The translations under genes were made by a program, and so were the position numbers. This document shows, in pieces, positions 17,590 through 24,964 of a DNA stretch of 43,032 bases; within the stretch, counting starts at the first letter, position 1; each line of letters starts with the position of its first letter. The stretch is from Bacteroidales bacterium (GTDB taxonomy: Bacteria; Bacteroidota; Bacteroidia; Bacteroidales; VadinHA17), in NCBI GenBank assembly GCA_003141895.1, contig PLNT01000020.1:1-43032 (forward strand), read 5' to 3'. The notes below the pieces were generated by a model. It made no database searches and was not told where the DNA came from. It was given only the letters and a program-made list of their open reading frames with translations.

Positions 17590-18960
17590 CTACAAAATAA
17601 CTTCTTTAACAAGTGATTCTTTGTTTTTCGTAATCCCTGAGAAAGCGGATAACATGCCCAGGTACCATAAGCCTGTAGCAAACCCATGGCCCGACATAAA
17701 TGTCCAGGAAACAAAACTTTCAATTATCTGTGAAAAAATATAGAGCAAAAACAGTAATCCCAGGTCGGACAGCACTCCTTCTGAGTTCAAATAAAAATTT
17801 AATGCACTGTAACCGGAAAAGATATAGAGCAGAATAAAAAGTATCAATCCAACAATGCCCCATCTGAAGATCACACCTGTCCAGACCATATCAGCTGTAG
17901 TGGCTCTCATATCGCGAACCCATGAGACCTGGTTTTCTGTGACAGGTCCCATTCCAAATATTTTTTTGTCCTCATCCATACTTGCGACAATTAATCCTGT
18001 CATCTGGAAGCGGAACTGAATATTATTAGGGTCACTGGTAGCTGAGGATTGTTTCAATTCTGAAAATCTGTTTAGAAAGAACTGTGTATTTGCGGGGAGA
18101 AATTTTGATAAAACAAATAATCCCAGAATACCAATAAAACCAAAAACTAAAATATTTTTCAGAACTAGCCCGATTCGTCCTTCCTTCAATCCTGTTATAA
18201 TAAAATACAGTATGAATATTAACATTGCGTTAATTAAAAATGATCTTGTATATGAAATAAATATTGCCAGCACATTAATTATCAGTAAGATATGAAACAC
18301 AAAGGGTTTTTTGTGCCTGAAAATCAACAGGAATGCAACTGATAGCGGCAAAAACTGAGGCATAAAATAGAATGTGCGGGTTATTGCAACTCCCTGGACT
18401 ATATCAACTGAGTATTCGGCATCGGGATAAATGCCAAAATGCAAACCCTGATGTAAAATATATAAACAAGCCGTTAAAGTGTTAATGACGACAATACTGA
18501 ATAAGAAATTTACCAGTACCTCAGGGTTAGTTCGTGAAGTCCAGTTTTTAATAATAAAATAAGATACAAACAATGAAATCAGGACGATGAATTCTTTAAT
18601 AACATCTGTTACGTCGGCATAATTTATCAATGTGGTACCTGCCCCAATAACTGAAATTAACAGTAAGCCAATGATGCAAAAGTCCATAGCATTAAATCGT
18701 CCCATGTAGCTATAATCTTTTTTCTCATCAGACCTGGCAAGGAAAACAGCTACAAAACGCAGTAAAATGAGCCAGAAAAACATAAGACCGTATGACAAAC
18801 TTCCGGGAATCTTAAAAATTTTGACACCTTCAAAAAATATTGATTCACTCATAAACATCAGAAAGGGAATGCCAAGGAAAAAAAATGGCTCTTTTATTCC
18901 TTTTATTACAAAGTAGAGTACTAATAAATAGGGGAAAATATCGCGGAATAATGAAATCAT
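17590..18960 (-). CDS. O-antigen polymerase/ligase-like membrane protein (Wzy/WaaL type)
   Basis: 456 residues with about eleven hydrophobic segments. A long polar loop around residues 285-365 (from FLSKFLPANTQFFLNRF to MVWTGVIFRWG) precedes the last helices, the usual topology of the Wzy_C superfamily in which the large periplasmic loop carries the active site. Such proteins polymerise undecaprenyl-linked repeat units or ligate chains to lipid A, at the periplasmic face. Its presence in the same operon as an ABC exporter is noteworthy, because ABC-dependent chains are usually completed in the cytoplasm. Ligase and polymerase cannot be separated by inspection. Confidence 0.82.
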   Translation of the reverse strand: MISLFRDIFPYLLVLYFVIKGIKEPFFFLGIPFLMFMSESIFFEGVKIFKIPGSLSYGLMFFWLILLRFVAVFLARSDEKKDYSYMGRFNAMDFCIIGLLLISVIGAGTTLINYADVTDVIKEFIVLISLFVSYFIIKNWTSRTNPEVLVNFLFSIVVINTLTACLYILHQGLHFGIYPDAEYSVDIVQGVAITRTFYFMPQFLPLSVAFLLIFRHKKPFVFHILLIINVLAIFISYTRSFLINAMLIFILYFIITGLKEGRIGLVLKNILVFGFIGILGLFVLSKFLPANTQFFLNRFSELKQSSATSDPNNIQFRFQMTGLIVASMDEDKKIFGMGPVTENQVSWVRDMRATTADMVWTGVIFRWGIVGLILFILLYIFSGYSALNFYLNSEGVLSDLGLLFLLYIFSQIIESFVSWTFMSGHGFATGLWYLGMLSAFSGITKNKESLVKEVIL

Positions 18961-18962
18961 GT

Positions 18963-20174
18963 TTATTGGTTCTTTACAACTTCTTTGGGAAAAGAGAAAC
19001 TACTATTAAGTGTCTTTTTTAATTGTTCCGCCGTCTGGTAATTCATATAATTCTTTATGTTGTTCTTAAACGTTTCAGAATTAAGATTCTTAAACCTGCC
19101 AAACTGACTTTCCAGAGAGTTATTTTTTCCTTCGCTGTATGTGCTTCCCATCCCATATTTCATTATCCTGTATCCGATTATACCATTTTCAGGCGCCAGT
19201 ACCGGGATTCCATAACTTAAAGCCTGCAGCATAACACCACTTGAACCATAAAACTTTCTATAAGGCAGAACCAGATGACTAACTGATTTAAAAAAATATT
19301 CAATGCAGTACGGGTCTTCAATATATTGGTTAGTTTCAAACAAGCGGCCTTCTTTTTTCAATAATGACTTCAGCTCATGTGTATCTAGAACGTATTTCTC
19401 CGCCCCGTTGTTCAATCCGCAATGAATAAAGCATCCGCCACTATCAACTGCTAATTTTAACAGAGTATCATATCCCCGTCTGAATTGTGCCGTTCCGAAG
19501 TAAAGAAAGGGAAATCGTGCTCTGTTTTTCTGTTTGAATTTTTCTAATCTGTCGATCCAGATTCTTTGTTCAGATTTTTCATCCTTAACTATACGATCGG
19601 CATATTCCTGAAATACATCCGGCAACCATGTTGAGAACTTATGGTGGGAGACATAATTTTCGTCAATGTAAAAAGCTATATCAAGAAGGGAGTAGCGTTT
19701 GAGAAGAACCTCATGAAACATCCAGTCGTCGTGTCTCCATCTCGCAGGTAAGTGTTTTAAGTACCTTAATTTATCTAAGAGTCCGATCTTTTCGTAATAG
19801 TGATATGGCCTGAGGAAAATTCCTGCTAATTTTCCCCTAAATCTGTTTTTCCCGGAAATTTGAGAGTTCAACAGAGCCAAATGATTATCAGCTTCGGCAA
19901 AAACAGTGAGGTCGCAACCGCATTTGTTTTGTAATTCGAGAAAATCAGAAGAATTTATGCCCAGCCCTCCATCTGAAAATTTACTTGTATCGATGAAGGA
20001 GATCTCCGTACTTTTTTTAAGCTGATCAATATAAAAGGAATTCAATAACACTTTTTGTGTATTGCCCGCAATAAATATTTTAAAACCTTTCTTCATCAGA
20101 ATATCAGCCAGCACAAACACATAAACCTGCCGGTGTCCATCGAAATCAGGGGAATAAATTAAGGCATTTGGCAT
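18963..20174 (-). CDS. Glycosyltransferase, GT4-like with atypical donor motif
   Basis: 403 residues. N-terminus MPNALIYSPDFDGHRQVYVF matches the start of GT-B enzymes and contains an acceptor-site HRQ. The donor half has FLYFGTAQFRRGYDTLLKLA and YGSSGVMLQALSYGIPVLAP. The GT4 architecture is clear, but neither glutamate of the EX7E motif is present: SSG replaces the first and Gln the second. This occurs in a subset of GT4 enzymes but raises the possibility of an altered donor or mechanism. The middle region (HLPARWRHDDWMFHE) is basic and aromatic. It follows the neighbouring GT4 gene after 21 bp. Confidence 0.8.
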   Translation of the reverse strand: MPNALIYSPDFDGHRQVYVFVLADILMKKGFKIFIAGNTQKVLLNSFYIDQLKKSTEISFIDTSKFSDGGLGINSSDFLELQNKCGCDLTVFAEADNHLALLNSQISGKNRFRGKLAGIFLRPYHYYEKIGLLDKLRYLKHLPARWRHDDWMFHEVLLKRYSLLDIAFYIDENYVSHHKFSTWLPDVFQEYADRIVKDEKSEQRIWIDRLEKFKQKNRARFPFLYFGTAQFRRGYDTLLKLAVDSGGCFIHCGLNNGAEKYVLDTHELKSLLKKEGRLFETNQYIEDPYCIEYFFKSVSHLVLPYRKFYGSSGVMLQALSYGIPVLAPENGIIGYRIMKYGMGSTYSEGKNNSLESQFGRFKNLNSETFKNNIKNYMNYQTAEQLKKTLNSSFSFPKEVVKNQ

Positions 20175-20195
20175 ACTTGCAGGTTTTCTTTCAAA

Positions 20196-21359
20196 TTAAT
20201 TATCAAGTATATCTTCCAGATATTTTATAGTCTTGGCAATTGATACCTTCCAGTTCAATTCTTTATTATATTCAGCAAAAGCTTTGATTGAAAATTCTTC
20301 ATATTTTTCAAAATCGCTAAACATATTCCCAATATATTCAGCACATTTACTGACATCAATATTAACATTGAACATTTTTCCATTAATATCATCTTTGATA
20401 ACTGAAGGAATTCCCCCCGTATTAGTAGTTATTACAGGCACTCCATATGAATTTGATTCTGAGAAAACAATCGGAGTACAATCGGCTATGGTAGGTAATA
20501 CGAAAAAGTGGCTTTCGCGATACAGATTGTCTATCAGATCAGCTCCTTCTTTTTTCGACTTGTCAACAAACCCAAGAATTTTAACAAAATCGGGAAGTGA
20601 TGATGACTCAGCAGGATTACATCCTACAACTGTAAGTGCAGTTTTGATACCCTGATTGTTCATTTCCTGTGCAATTTTTACTGCAACCGGACCTCCTTTT
20701 CTTATCCAATCCCGTCCAATAAACAAAAGTTTACATGTTTTCCTCGATTTCTTAAAATTAAATTCAGTAATATCCTTTACGGTTTTATTGGATTGAATGT
20801 TTGCACCGTATGGAATGACCTTTATCTTATTCTCTTTAGCCCCATAGTATTTTATTGCTGACTGCGCAGCCCATTCGGAAGAAAAAATTGCGAGGGAAAG
20901 TCTCTTAATAACATTCTTTTCGTATTGATGACAGCTCCTGATGCTTGAGTAGCTGAAATCGGCATACCCGTCATAATAATTATGCATAACTGCAAACGTG
21001 GCATCTGACCACATTACAACCGGCTTACTGGTTGAAAGATATGCAATCGGGATTGCGCCTGGACTAAATATAATATCGGCGTCGGAGTTTTTCAATTTTC
21101 TTTGAACCTGCAATGCATAATATTTGAGATATTCAGGTTCATAATCTAAAATGAATTTACCTAATTTCCCCTTGAACAATCTGTCATAAAAAGCTTCTTT
21201 TATCCTTGAAATAAAAGATGCTCCCGGCAATGACTCAAGTTCTCCAACATATTCTACCTCCACTCCTGCATCAATGAATGACTTTGCCATATAATACGGT
21301 GTGCCTGACCAACTATTAATATCGTTCGCATTATAAGTTGTGACAAATGCTATTTTCAT
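20196..21359 (-). CDS. Glycosyltransferase family 4
   Basis: 387 residues. MKIAFVTTYNANDINSWSGT is followed by PYYMAKSFIDAGVEVEYVGE in the acceptor half. The donor half reads LLFIGRDWIRKGGPVAVKI and DCTPIVFSESNSYGVPVITT, in which Asp replaces the first glutamate of EX7E, then TGGIPSVIKDDING. This subgroup is frequent in bacterial polysaccharide loci. It is the first glycosyltransferase in the operon after the transporter genes, 21 bp from the Wzt-like gene. Donor and acceptor unknown. Confidence 0.9.
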   Translation of the reverse strand: MKIAFVTTYNANDINSWSGTPYYMAKSFIDAGVEVEYVGELESLPGASFISRIKEAFYDRLFKGKLGKFILDYEPEYLKYYALQVQRKLKNSDADIIFSPGAIPIAYLSTSKPVVMWSDATFAVMHNYYDGYADFSYSSIRSCHQYEKNVIKRLSLAIFSSEWAAQSAIKYYGAKENKIKVIPYGANIQSNKTVKDITEFNFKKSRKTCKLLFIGRDWIRKGGPVAVKIAQEMNNQGIKTALTVVGCNPAESSSLPDFVKILGFVDKSKKEGADLIDNLYRESHFFVLPTIADCTPIVFSESNSYGVPVITTNTGGIPSVIKDDINGKMFNVNIDVSKCAEYIGNMFSDFEKYEEFSIKAFAEYNKELNWKVSIAKTIKYLEDILDN

Positions 21360-21380
21360 ATTTTGGAGTAAGAATTAAGA

Positions 21381-22634
21381 TTAAGGGATAACAGGGAGGT
21401 TAAAGATCCCTTCATTGTGAAAATCATTAATGGTATCCCATTCTTCCAGAATTGTGAACGTAAGGACTTCATTACCATAGATCCATTCTGTCCCTTTCCT
21501 GTTATTGCCATTATCATGGCCAAAAATAGATATTGAATAATCACCAGGGCGCAGAACATATTTTGGTATAAAAAATTCTGAATGAAATTTCCCCTTTTTA
21601 ATTGGCTGAGGTTCGGGGTTATTATGTGCTGAGAACAACTTTATTCCATCTTTCAGGATTGTGATACCATTCCGGAAATATTCCATATCCTGATTACAGA
21701 TACCTTTTAGCTCAACCCTTATTTCAGCCGATGGAGATACAGATATCTCATTGCTGCTTAGTCCATTAATTGAAATCTCAGAGAAAGTGATGTAAGGAAC
21801 AAGAGTTCCTGAAACTGAGCTCCTGTCAATTTGTCCGTTAACAGATCCTGTTTTCATATATCTCCGGACAATTTCTGCAGTAGTTCCCATATCAGTTATT
21901 TTACCGCTTTTCAATAGAATTCCTTTATTGCATAATTGATTAATAGTACCCATATTATGACTTACAAACAGCACAGTTCTTCCTTCCGACTGAGATACAT
22001 CCTGCATCTTCCCGAGACATTTTTTCTGAAATTGAAGGTCTCCTACTGCCAGAACCTCATCTACAACCAGTATTTCTGATTCAAGATAAGCGGCAACAGC
22101 AAACGCCAGTCTGACATACATACCGCTTGAATATCTCTTTACAGGTGTATCAAGAAATTTTTCTACTTCAGAAAAATCCACTATTTCGTCAAATTTCTTT
22201 TTTATCTCCGCTCTGTGCATACCCAGAACTGCACCATTTAAGAAAATATTCTCGCGTCCTGTAAGTTCAGGATGGAAACCTGTTCCTACTTCCAGTAAAC
22301 TAGCTATCCTTCCCTTAGTTGAAAAACGGCCAAGAGTAGGTTCCGTAATCCGGCTCAATATCTTCAGCAAAGTGGACTTGCCGGCGCCATTTCGGCCGAT
22401 AATACCAATTCTGTCACTCTGATTAACTTCAAAACTTACATCATCAAGAGACCAAAACTCTTCTTTTGCAGCTATTTTTACAACCGGTTTATTGGTTACC
22501 AGATTTCTTGTTTTATGAAATGCATCTTTTACCTTATCAGCAATTACATCCCTTAAAGCGATGTAGCCCGATTGTCCCTGGTGCCTGATAATATAACTCT
22601 TACTAATATGTTCAACTTTTATTACTACACTCAT
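21381..22634 (-). CDS. wzt: Polysaccharide ABC exporter ATPase with C-terminal domain (Wzt-like)
   Basis: 417 residues. The ATPase domain has Walker A GRNGAGKST (80-88), the signature region RYSSGMYVRLAFAVA (167-181) and Walker B ILVVDEVLAVGD (188-199), with SHN as the H-loop. This is the TagH/KpsT/Wzt subfamily. From about residue 275 a beta-rich C-terminal domain of about 140 residues is present (ISINGLSSNEISVSPS, GDYSISIFGHD), as in Wzt proteins that recognise the completed, usually modified, non-reducing end of the glycan before export. It pairs with the permease gene 8 bp upstream. A chain-terminating kinase or methyltransferase was not found in the window, so the recognised feature is unknown. 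Confidence 0.93.
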   Translation of the reverse strand: MSVVIKVEHISKSYIIRHQGQSGYIALRDVIADKVKDAFHKTRNLVTNKPVVKIAAKEEFWSLDDVSFEVNQSDRIGIIGRNGAGKSTLLKILSRITEPTLGRFSTKGRIASLLEVGTGFHPELTGRENIFLNGAVLGMHRAEIKKKFDEIVDFSEVEKFLDTPVKRYSSGMYVRLAFAVAAYLESEILVVDEVLAVGDLQFQKKCLGKMQDVSQSEGRTVLFVSHNMGTINQLCNKGILLKSGKITDMGTTAEIVRRYMKTGSVNGQIDRSSVSGTLVPYITFSEISINGLSSNEISVSPSAEIRVELKGICNQDMEYFRNGITILKDGIKLFSAHNNPEPQPIKKGKFHSEFFIPKYVLRPGDYSISIFGHDNGNNRKGTEWIYGNEVLTFTILEEWDTINDFHNEGIFNLPVIP

Positions 22635-22642
22635 ACCAAATA

Positions 22643-23479
22643 TTAAATTATGTCAGCAAATGTCTTCTCTATCTTTCTGAAATACCATATTCCAAAAGTG
22701 AGGAGACCTATAATTAATCCGATTGAAAGCAACATCCCTGGTAAATAAATATGACTTTCGCCCCCTATTATGCACCATCGGAATCCGTCAATTACACCAA
22801 CCATGGGATTTAATGAATATAACAATCTCAGTCTTTCAGGAATATTATTGCTTGTGAACCCTACCGGGGAGATATACATCCCGAATTGAACGACAAAAGG
22901 AACTATATACTTAAAATCGCGATATTTGACATTAAGCGCAGCAATGTATAACCCAGCTCCCATTGAAGTCAGAAAAGCTAAAATAAGAAAGAGCGGAAGG
23001 AAAACGATCTGCCATGGTGGAACGAAATGATACCAGAGCATCAATCCGATGAGAATTACAAATGAAATCAGGAAGTCAACAACATTCACAATAACCGTGC
23101 TCGCTGGAATAATCAATCGCGGAAAGTAAATTTTAGTAAGCATATTGGTATTGGTGATAAGCGAATTGCTTGCATCACTGAATGATGTAGAAAAAAATTG
23201 CCAGGGCAGCATTGCAGCATACACCAGAATCGGATAAGGAACACCTTCGGAGGGCAATTTAGCTACCCGACCAAAAATGATTGTTAAAACAATCATTGTC
23301 AGAAAGGGACGGATTACACTCCATGCCAGTCCAATTGCCGTTTGTTTGTATCTTACAAGAATATCACGCCATGCTAAAAAAAAGAACAATTCCCTGAACC
23401 TCCACAGGTCATTCCAGTAATTTTTTACTGACCTTCCCGGTTCAACTACCAAATCGAATTCATTAACAATTTCTGCCAT
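22643..23479 (-). CDS. wzm: Polysaccharide ABC exporter permease (Wzm-like, ABC-2 type)
   Basis: 278 residues with six hydrophobic segments of ABC-2 membrane type. The N-terminal FFFLAWRDILVRYKQTAIG amphipathic region and GLAWSVIRPFLTMIVLTIIF helix are characteristic of the TagG/KpsM/Wzm family, as are PYPILVYAAMLPWQFFS and the NPMVGVIDGFRW segment near the C-terminus. With the Wzt-like ATPase it forms the inner-membrane exporter for a lipid-linked polysaccharide. It is the first gene of the operon, 50 bp downstream of a candidate promoter, so the transporter is the most promoter-proximal product. Confidence 0.93.
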   Translation of the reverse strand: MAEIVNEFDLVVEPGRSVKNYWNDLWRFRELFFFLAWRDILVRYKQTAIGLAWSVIRPFLTMIVLTIIFGRVAKLPSEGVPYPILVYAAMLPWQFFSTSFSDASNSLITNTNMLTKIYFPRLIIPASTVIVNVVDFLISFVILIGLMLWYHFVPPWQIVFLPLFLILAFLTSMGAGLYIAALNVKYRDFKYIVPFVVQFGMYISPVGFTSNNIPERLRLLYSLNPMVGVIDGFRWCIIGGESHIYLPGMLLSIGLIIGLLTFGIWYFRKIEKTFADII

Positions 23480-23528
23480 CAGTTTTTTCTTCCAGGTTAC
23501 CTGTTTTCCGTATTAATTTGCGAGTGTA

Positions 23529-23536
23529 CAAAGATA
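23529..23536 (-). promoter_or_regulatory. Candidate -7 box of the polysaccharide operon
   Basis: The minus strand reads TATCTTTG, a full match to the Bacteroidota TAnnTTTG -7 element, about 50 bp upstream of the Wzm-like start. The -33 region (ATG instead of TTG) is weak. All 18 recognised genes downstream to 2133 are co-directional with short gaps, so one transcript of about 21 kb is plausible. Confidence 0.45.
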
Positions 23537-23726
23537 ACTTATTATGTCCATTTCATGTTCTCCGTGCATTCCGACATCAGTTAAACCGGGCTACCTGAAA
23601 TCATGCTTTTTAATCTCTGAAATAAAATTTACAGAAGTTATCAAACACTCATTTAATGAGGTTGTCATGCTTAGAAAAAACTAAAATTGTTTTCACATTT
23701 AACTGACATTATTTGAAAATATATTC

Positions 23727-23734
23727 TAAATTTG
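23727..23734 (+). promoter_or_regulatory. Candidate plus-strand -7 box
   Basis: TAAATTTG matches the Bacteroidota TAnnTTTG consensus exactly; no good TTTG -33 box at 19-21 bp is seen. It lies 85 bp before the signal-peptide remnant and about 190 bp before the YdcF-like ATG, suggesting that it may have served the lost gene and now drives the YdcF-like gene. Confidence 0.35.
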
Positions 23735-23818
23735 TTATCGTGTAAAACAACCTGCTAATCATTTTAAAATTGATGTTAGTCACTTCTTTTATGCAGCAGA
23801 CCAAAATAAATTGCCCTA

Positions 23819-23911
23819 TTGAAAAAAAAGCTATTTATATTATTGTATTTTTCAATATGTACCGCACTTTCGGGTGTCACGTATCATATTTCACCTGATG
23901 GCAATGATTGA
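23819..23911 (+). pseudogene. Remnant of a secreted beta-helix protein: signal peptide plus first strand
   Basis: From TTG at 23819 the frame reads LKKKLFILLYFSICTALSG then VTYHISPDGND and a TGA at 23909-23911. The first 18 or so residues form a good signal peptide (lysines, hydrophobic core, small residues). TYHISPDGND is the typical opening of right-handed beta-helix/pectate-lyase-like secreted proteins (usually TYYVSPSGNDSNPG). The ORF stops exactly there, and the next gene begins 15 bp later. I infer a gene fossil whose body was lost, possibly with the ATG mutated to TTG. A functional 30-residue secreted peptide is a less likely alternative. Confidence 0.5.
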
Positions 23912-23926
23912 TATGATTTATTGCTT

Positions 23927-24928
23927 ATGAGAAAAAAAGTTCTGATGATTATATTAATGATTATTTTTTTGGCCCTGATCTCCGGGTTATTACTGGTAAA
24001 ACCTGCATTTAAATATATTTCAGGATATTTATCAAAATCAGAAATAGTTAATGCGAATATACTGATTGTTGAAGGCTGGCTTCCCGATTATGCATTAAAA
24101 ATGGCATCTGAAGAATTTCAGAAACATGATTATAAATACATTGTAACAACCGGAATCAAATCCAATATAAATTATTTCGGATTGTATAGCAACAGCTTTC
24201 TGATTTTCTATCCACACTCAAAATTATCTGGTAAAAAAGAATATAAGAAACACTCTGTTGAAATAGAAGCTTACAGTGAATTAAACGGAGAAAATCGCGC
24301 TCATTTTAATTTATATATCAACGACACACTTGCAGGTAATTTTTATGCCGATAAAAGAAAACGAAAATACCTGATTGAGTGGAAAGGTTCTCTTTCAGGA
24401 ATCGATTCTGTTCTCGTTCAGTTTGATAACGACAGTTGGGGTCAATTTGGAGATCGAAATCTTTTTGTAAAAGATATCATCTTTGATAATCAAATAATTA
24501 TTCCTTACGGAAACAATTCAGTCTTCGTAGAGTCGAAGCTAACCAACAAACATGAAATTCTGTCCAGTTTTAGTTCAAATGCAGAATTAGCCAGGAAAAG
24601 ATTAATTTCGATGGGTGTAGATTCATCCAGAATAATAGCCACCCCCGGAGAACGAGTTAAAATCAACAGAACACTAACGAGCGCAATTGCATTTCGAAAC
24701 TGGCTTAAAACTTCAAATATTGATATCAAGGGAATAAACATATTCAGCATGGGAACGCATGCCAGACGCACTTGGATGACCTATAACAAATTACTCAATG
24801 AAAAGTATGAAATAGGTATAATTTCTGTACCTGATTATTTGAACCGTTCAAGAGAGAACAAATTACTAAAGACTCTCCGTGAAACTCTCGGAATAATTTA
24901 TTACTGGTTAATCTTATTACCATATTGA
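23927..24928 (+). CDS. YdcF/SanA-like (DUF218) membrane protein with inserted CBM-like domain
   Basis: The ATG at 23927 is preferred to the in-frame TTG at 23921. 333 residues: an N-terminal membrane anchor (residues 4-24), then the first DUF218 strand NILIVEGWLPDYALKMASEE (45-64) and YIVTTG (71-76). The second half of the domain resumes near residue 215 with NAELARKRLISMGVDSSRI, TPGERVKINRTLTSAIAF and MGTHARRTWMTY (275-286). Between them, about residues 95-205 form a beta-rich insert with FNLYINDTLAG and DNDSWGQFGDRNLFVKDI, resembling calcium-dependent xylan-binding modules (CBM36/60). YdcF/SanA/ElyC proteins act in envelope and lipid-linked glycan homeostasis. The insert and divergent position next to the polysaccharide operon suggest a glycan-related role. 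The insert assignment is tentative. Confidence 0.75.
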   Translation: MRKKVLMIILMIIFLALISGLLLVKPAFKYISGYLSKSEIVNANILIVEGWLPDYALKMASEEFQKHDYKYIVTTGIKSNINYFGLYSNSFLIFYPHSKLSGKKEYKKHSVEIEAYSELNGENRAHFNLYINDTLAGNFYADKRKRKYLIEWKGSLSGIDSVLVQFDNDSWGQFGDRNLFVKDIIFDNQIIIPYGNNSVFVESKLTNKHEILSSFSSNAELARKRLISMGVDSSRIIATPGERVKINRTLTSAIAFRNWLKTSNIDIKGINIFSMGTHARRTWMTYNKLLNEKYEIGIISVPDYLNRSRENKLLKTLRETLGIIYYWLILLPY

Positions 24929-24964
24929 CCTGGAATCCCGGTGAATTGATCCCTGATACAAATT

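Larger units (their letters stand above)
23480..23920. other. Divergent intergenic region
   Basis: The 441 bp between the Wzm-like gene (minus) and the YdcF-like gene (plus) hold a minus-strand -7 box (23529-23536), a plus-strand -7 box (23727-23734) and a short gene remnant (23819-23911). The stretch 23540-23720 is AT-rich and I see no further gene or strong hairpin in it. Confidence 0.7.

Noticed and set aside
20233-20655. 140-codon plus-strand ORF antisense to a GT4 gene
   Set aside because: The minus strand encodes a clear GT4 donor domain here; the antisense reading is low-complexity (Ser/Ile/Pro-rich) and has no family resemblance.
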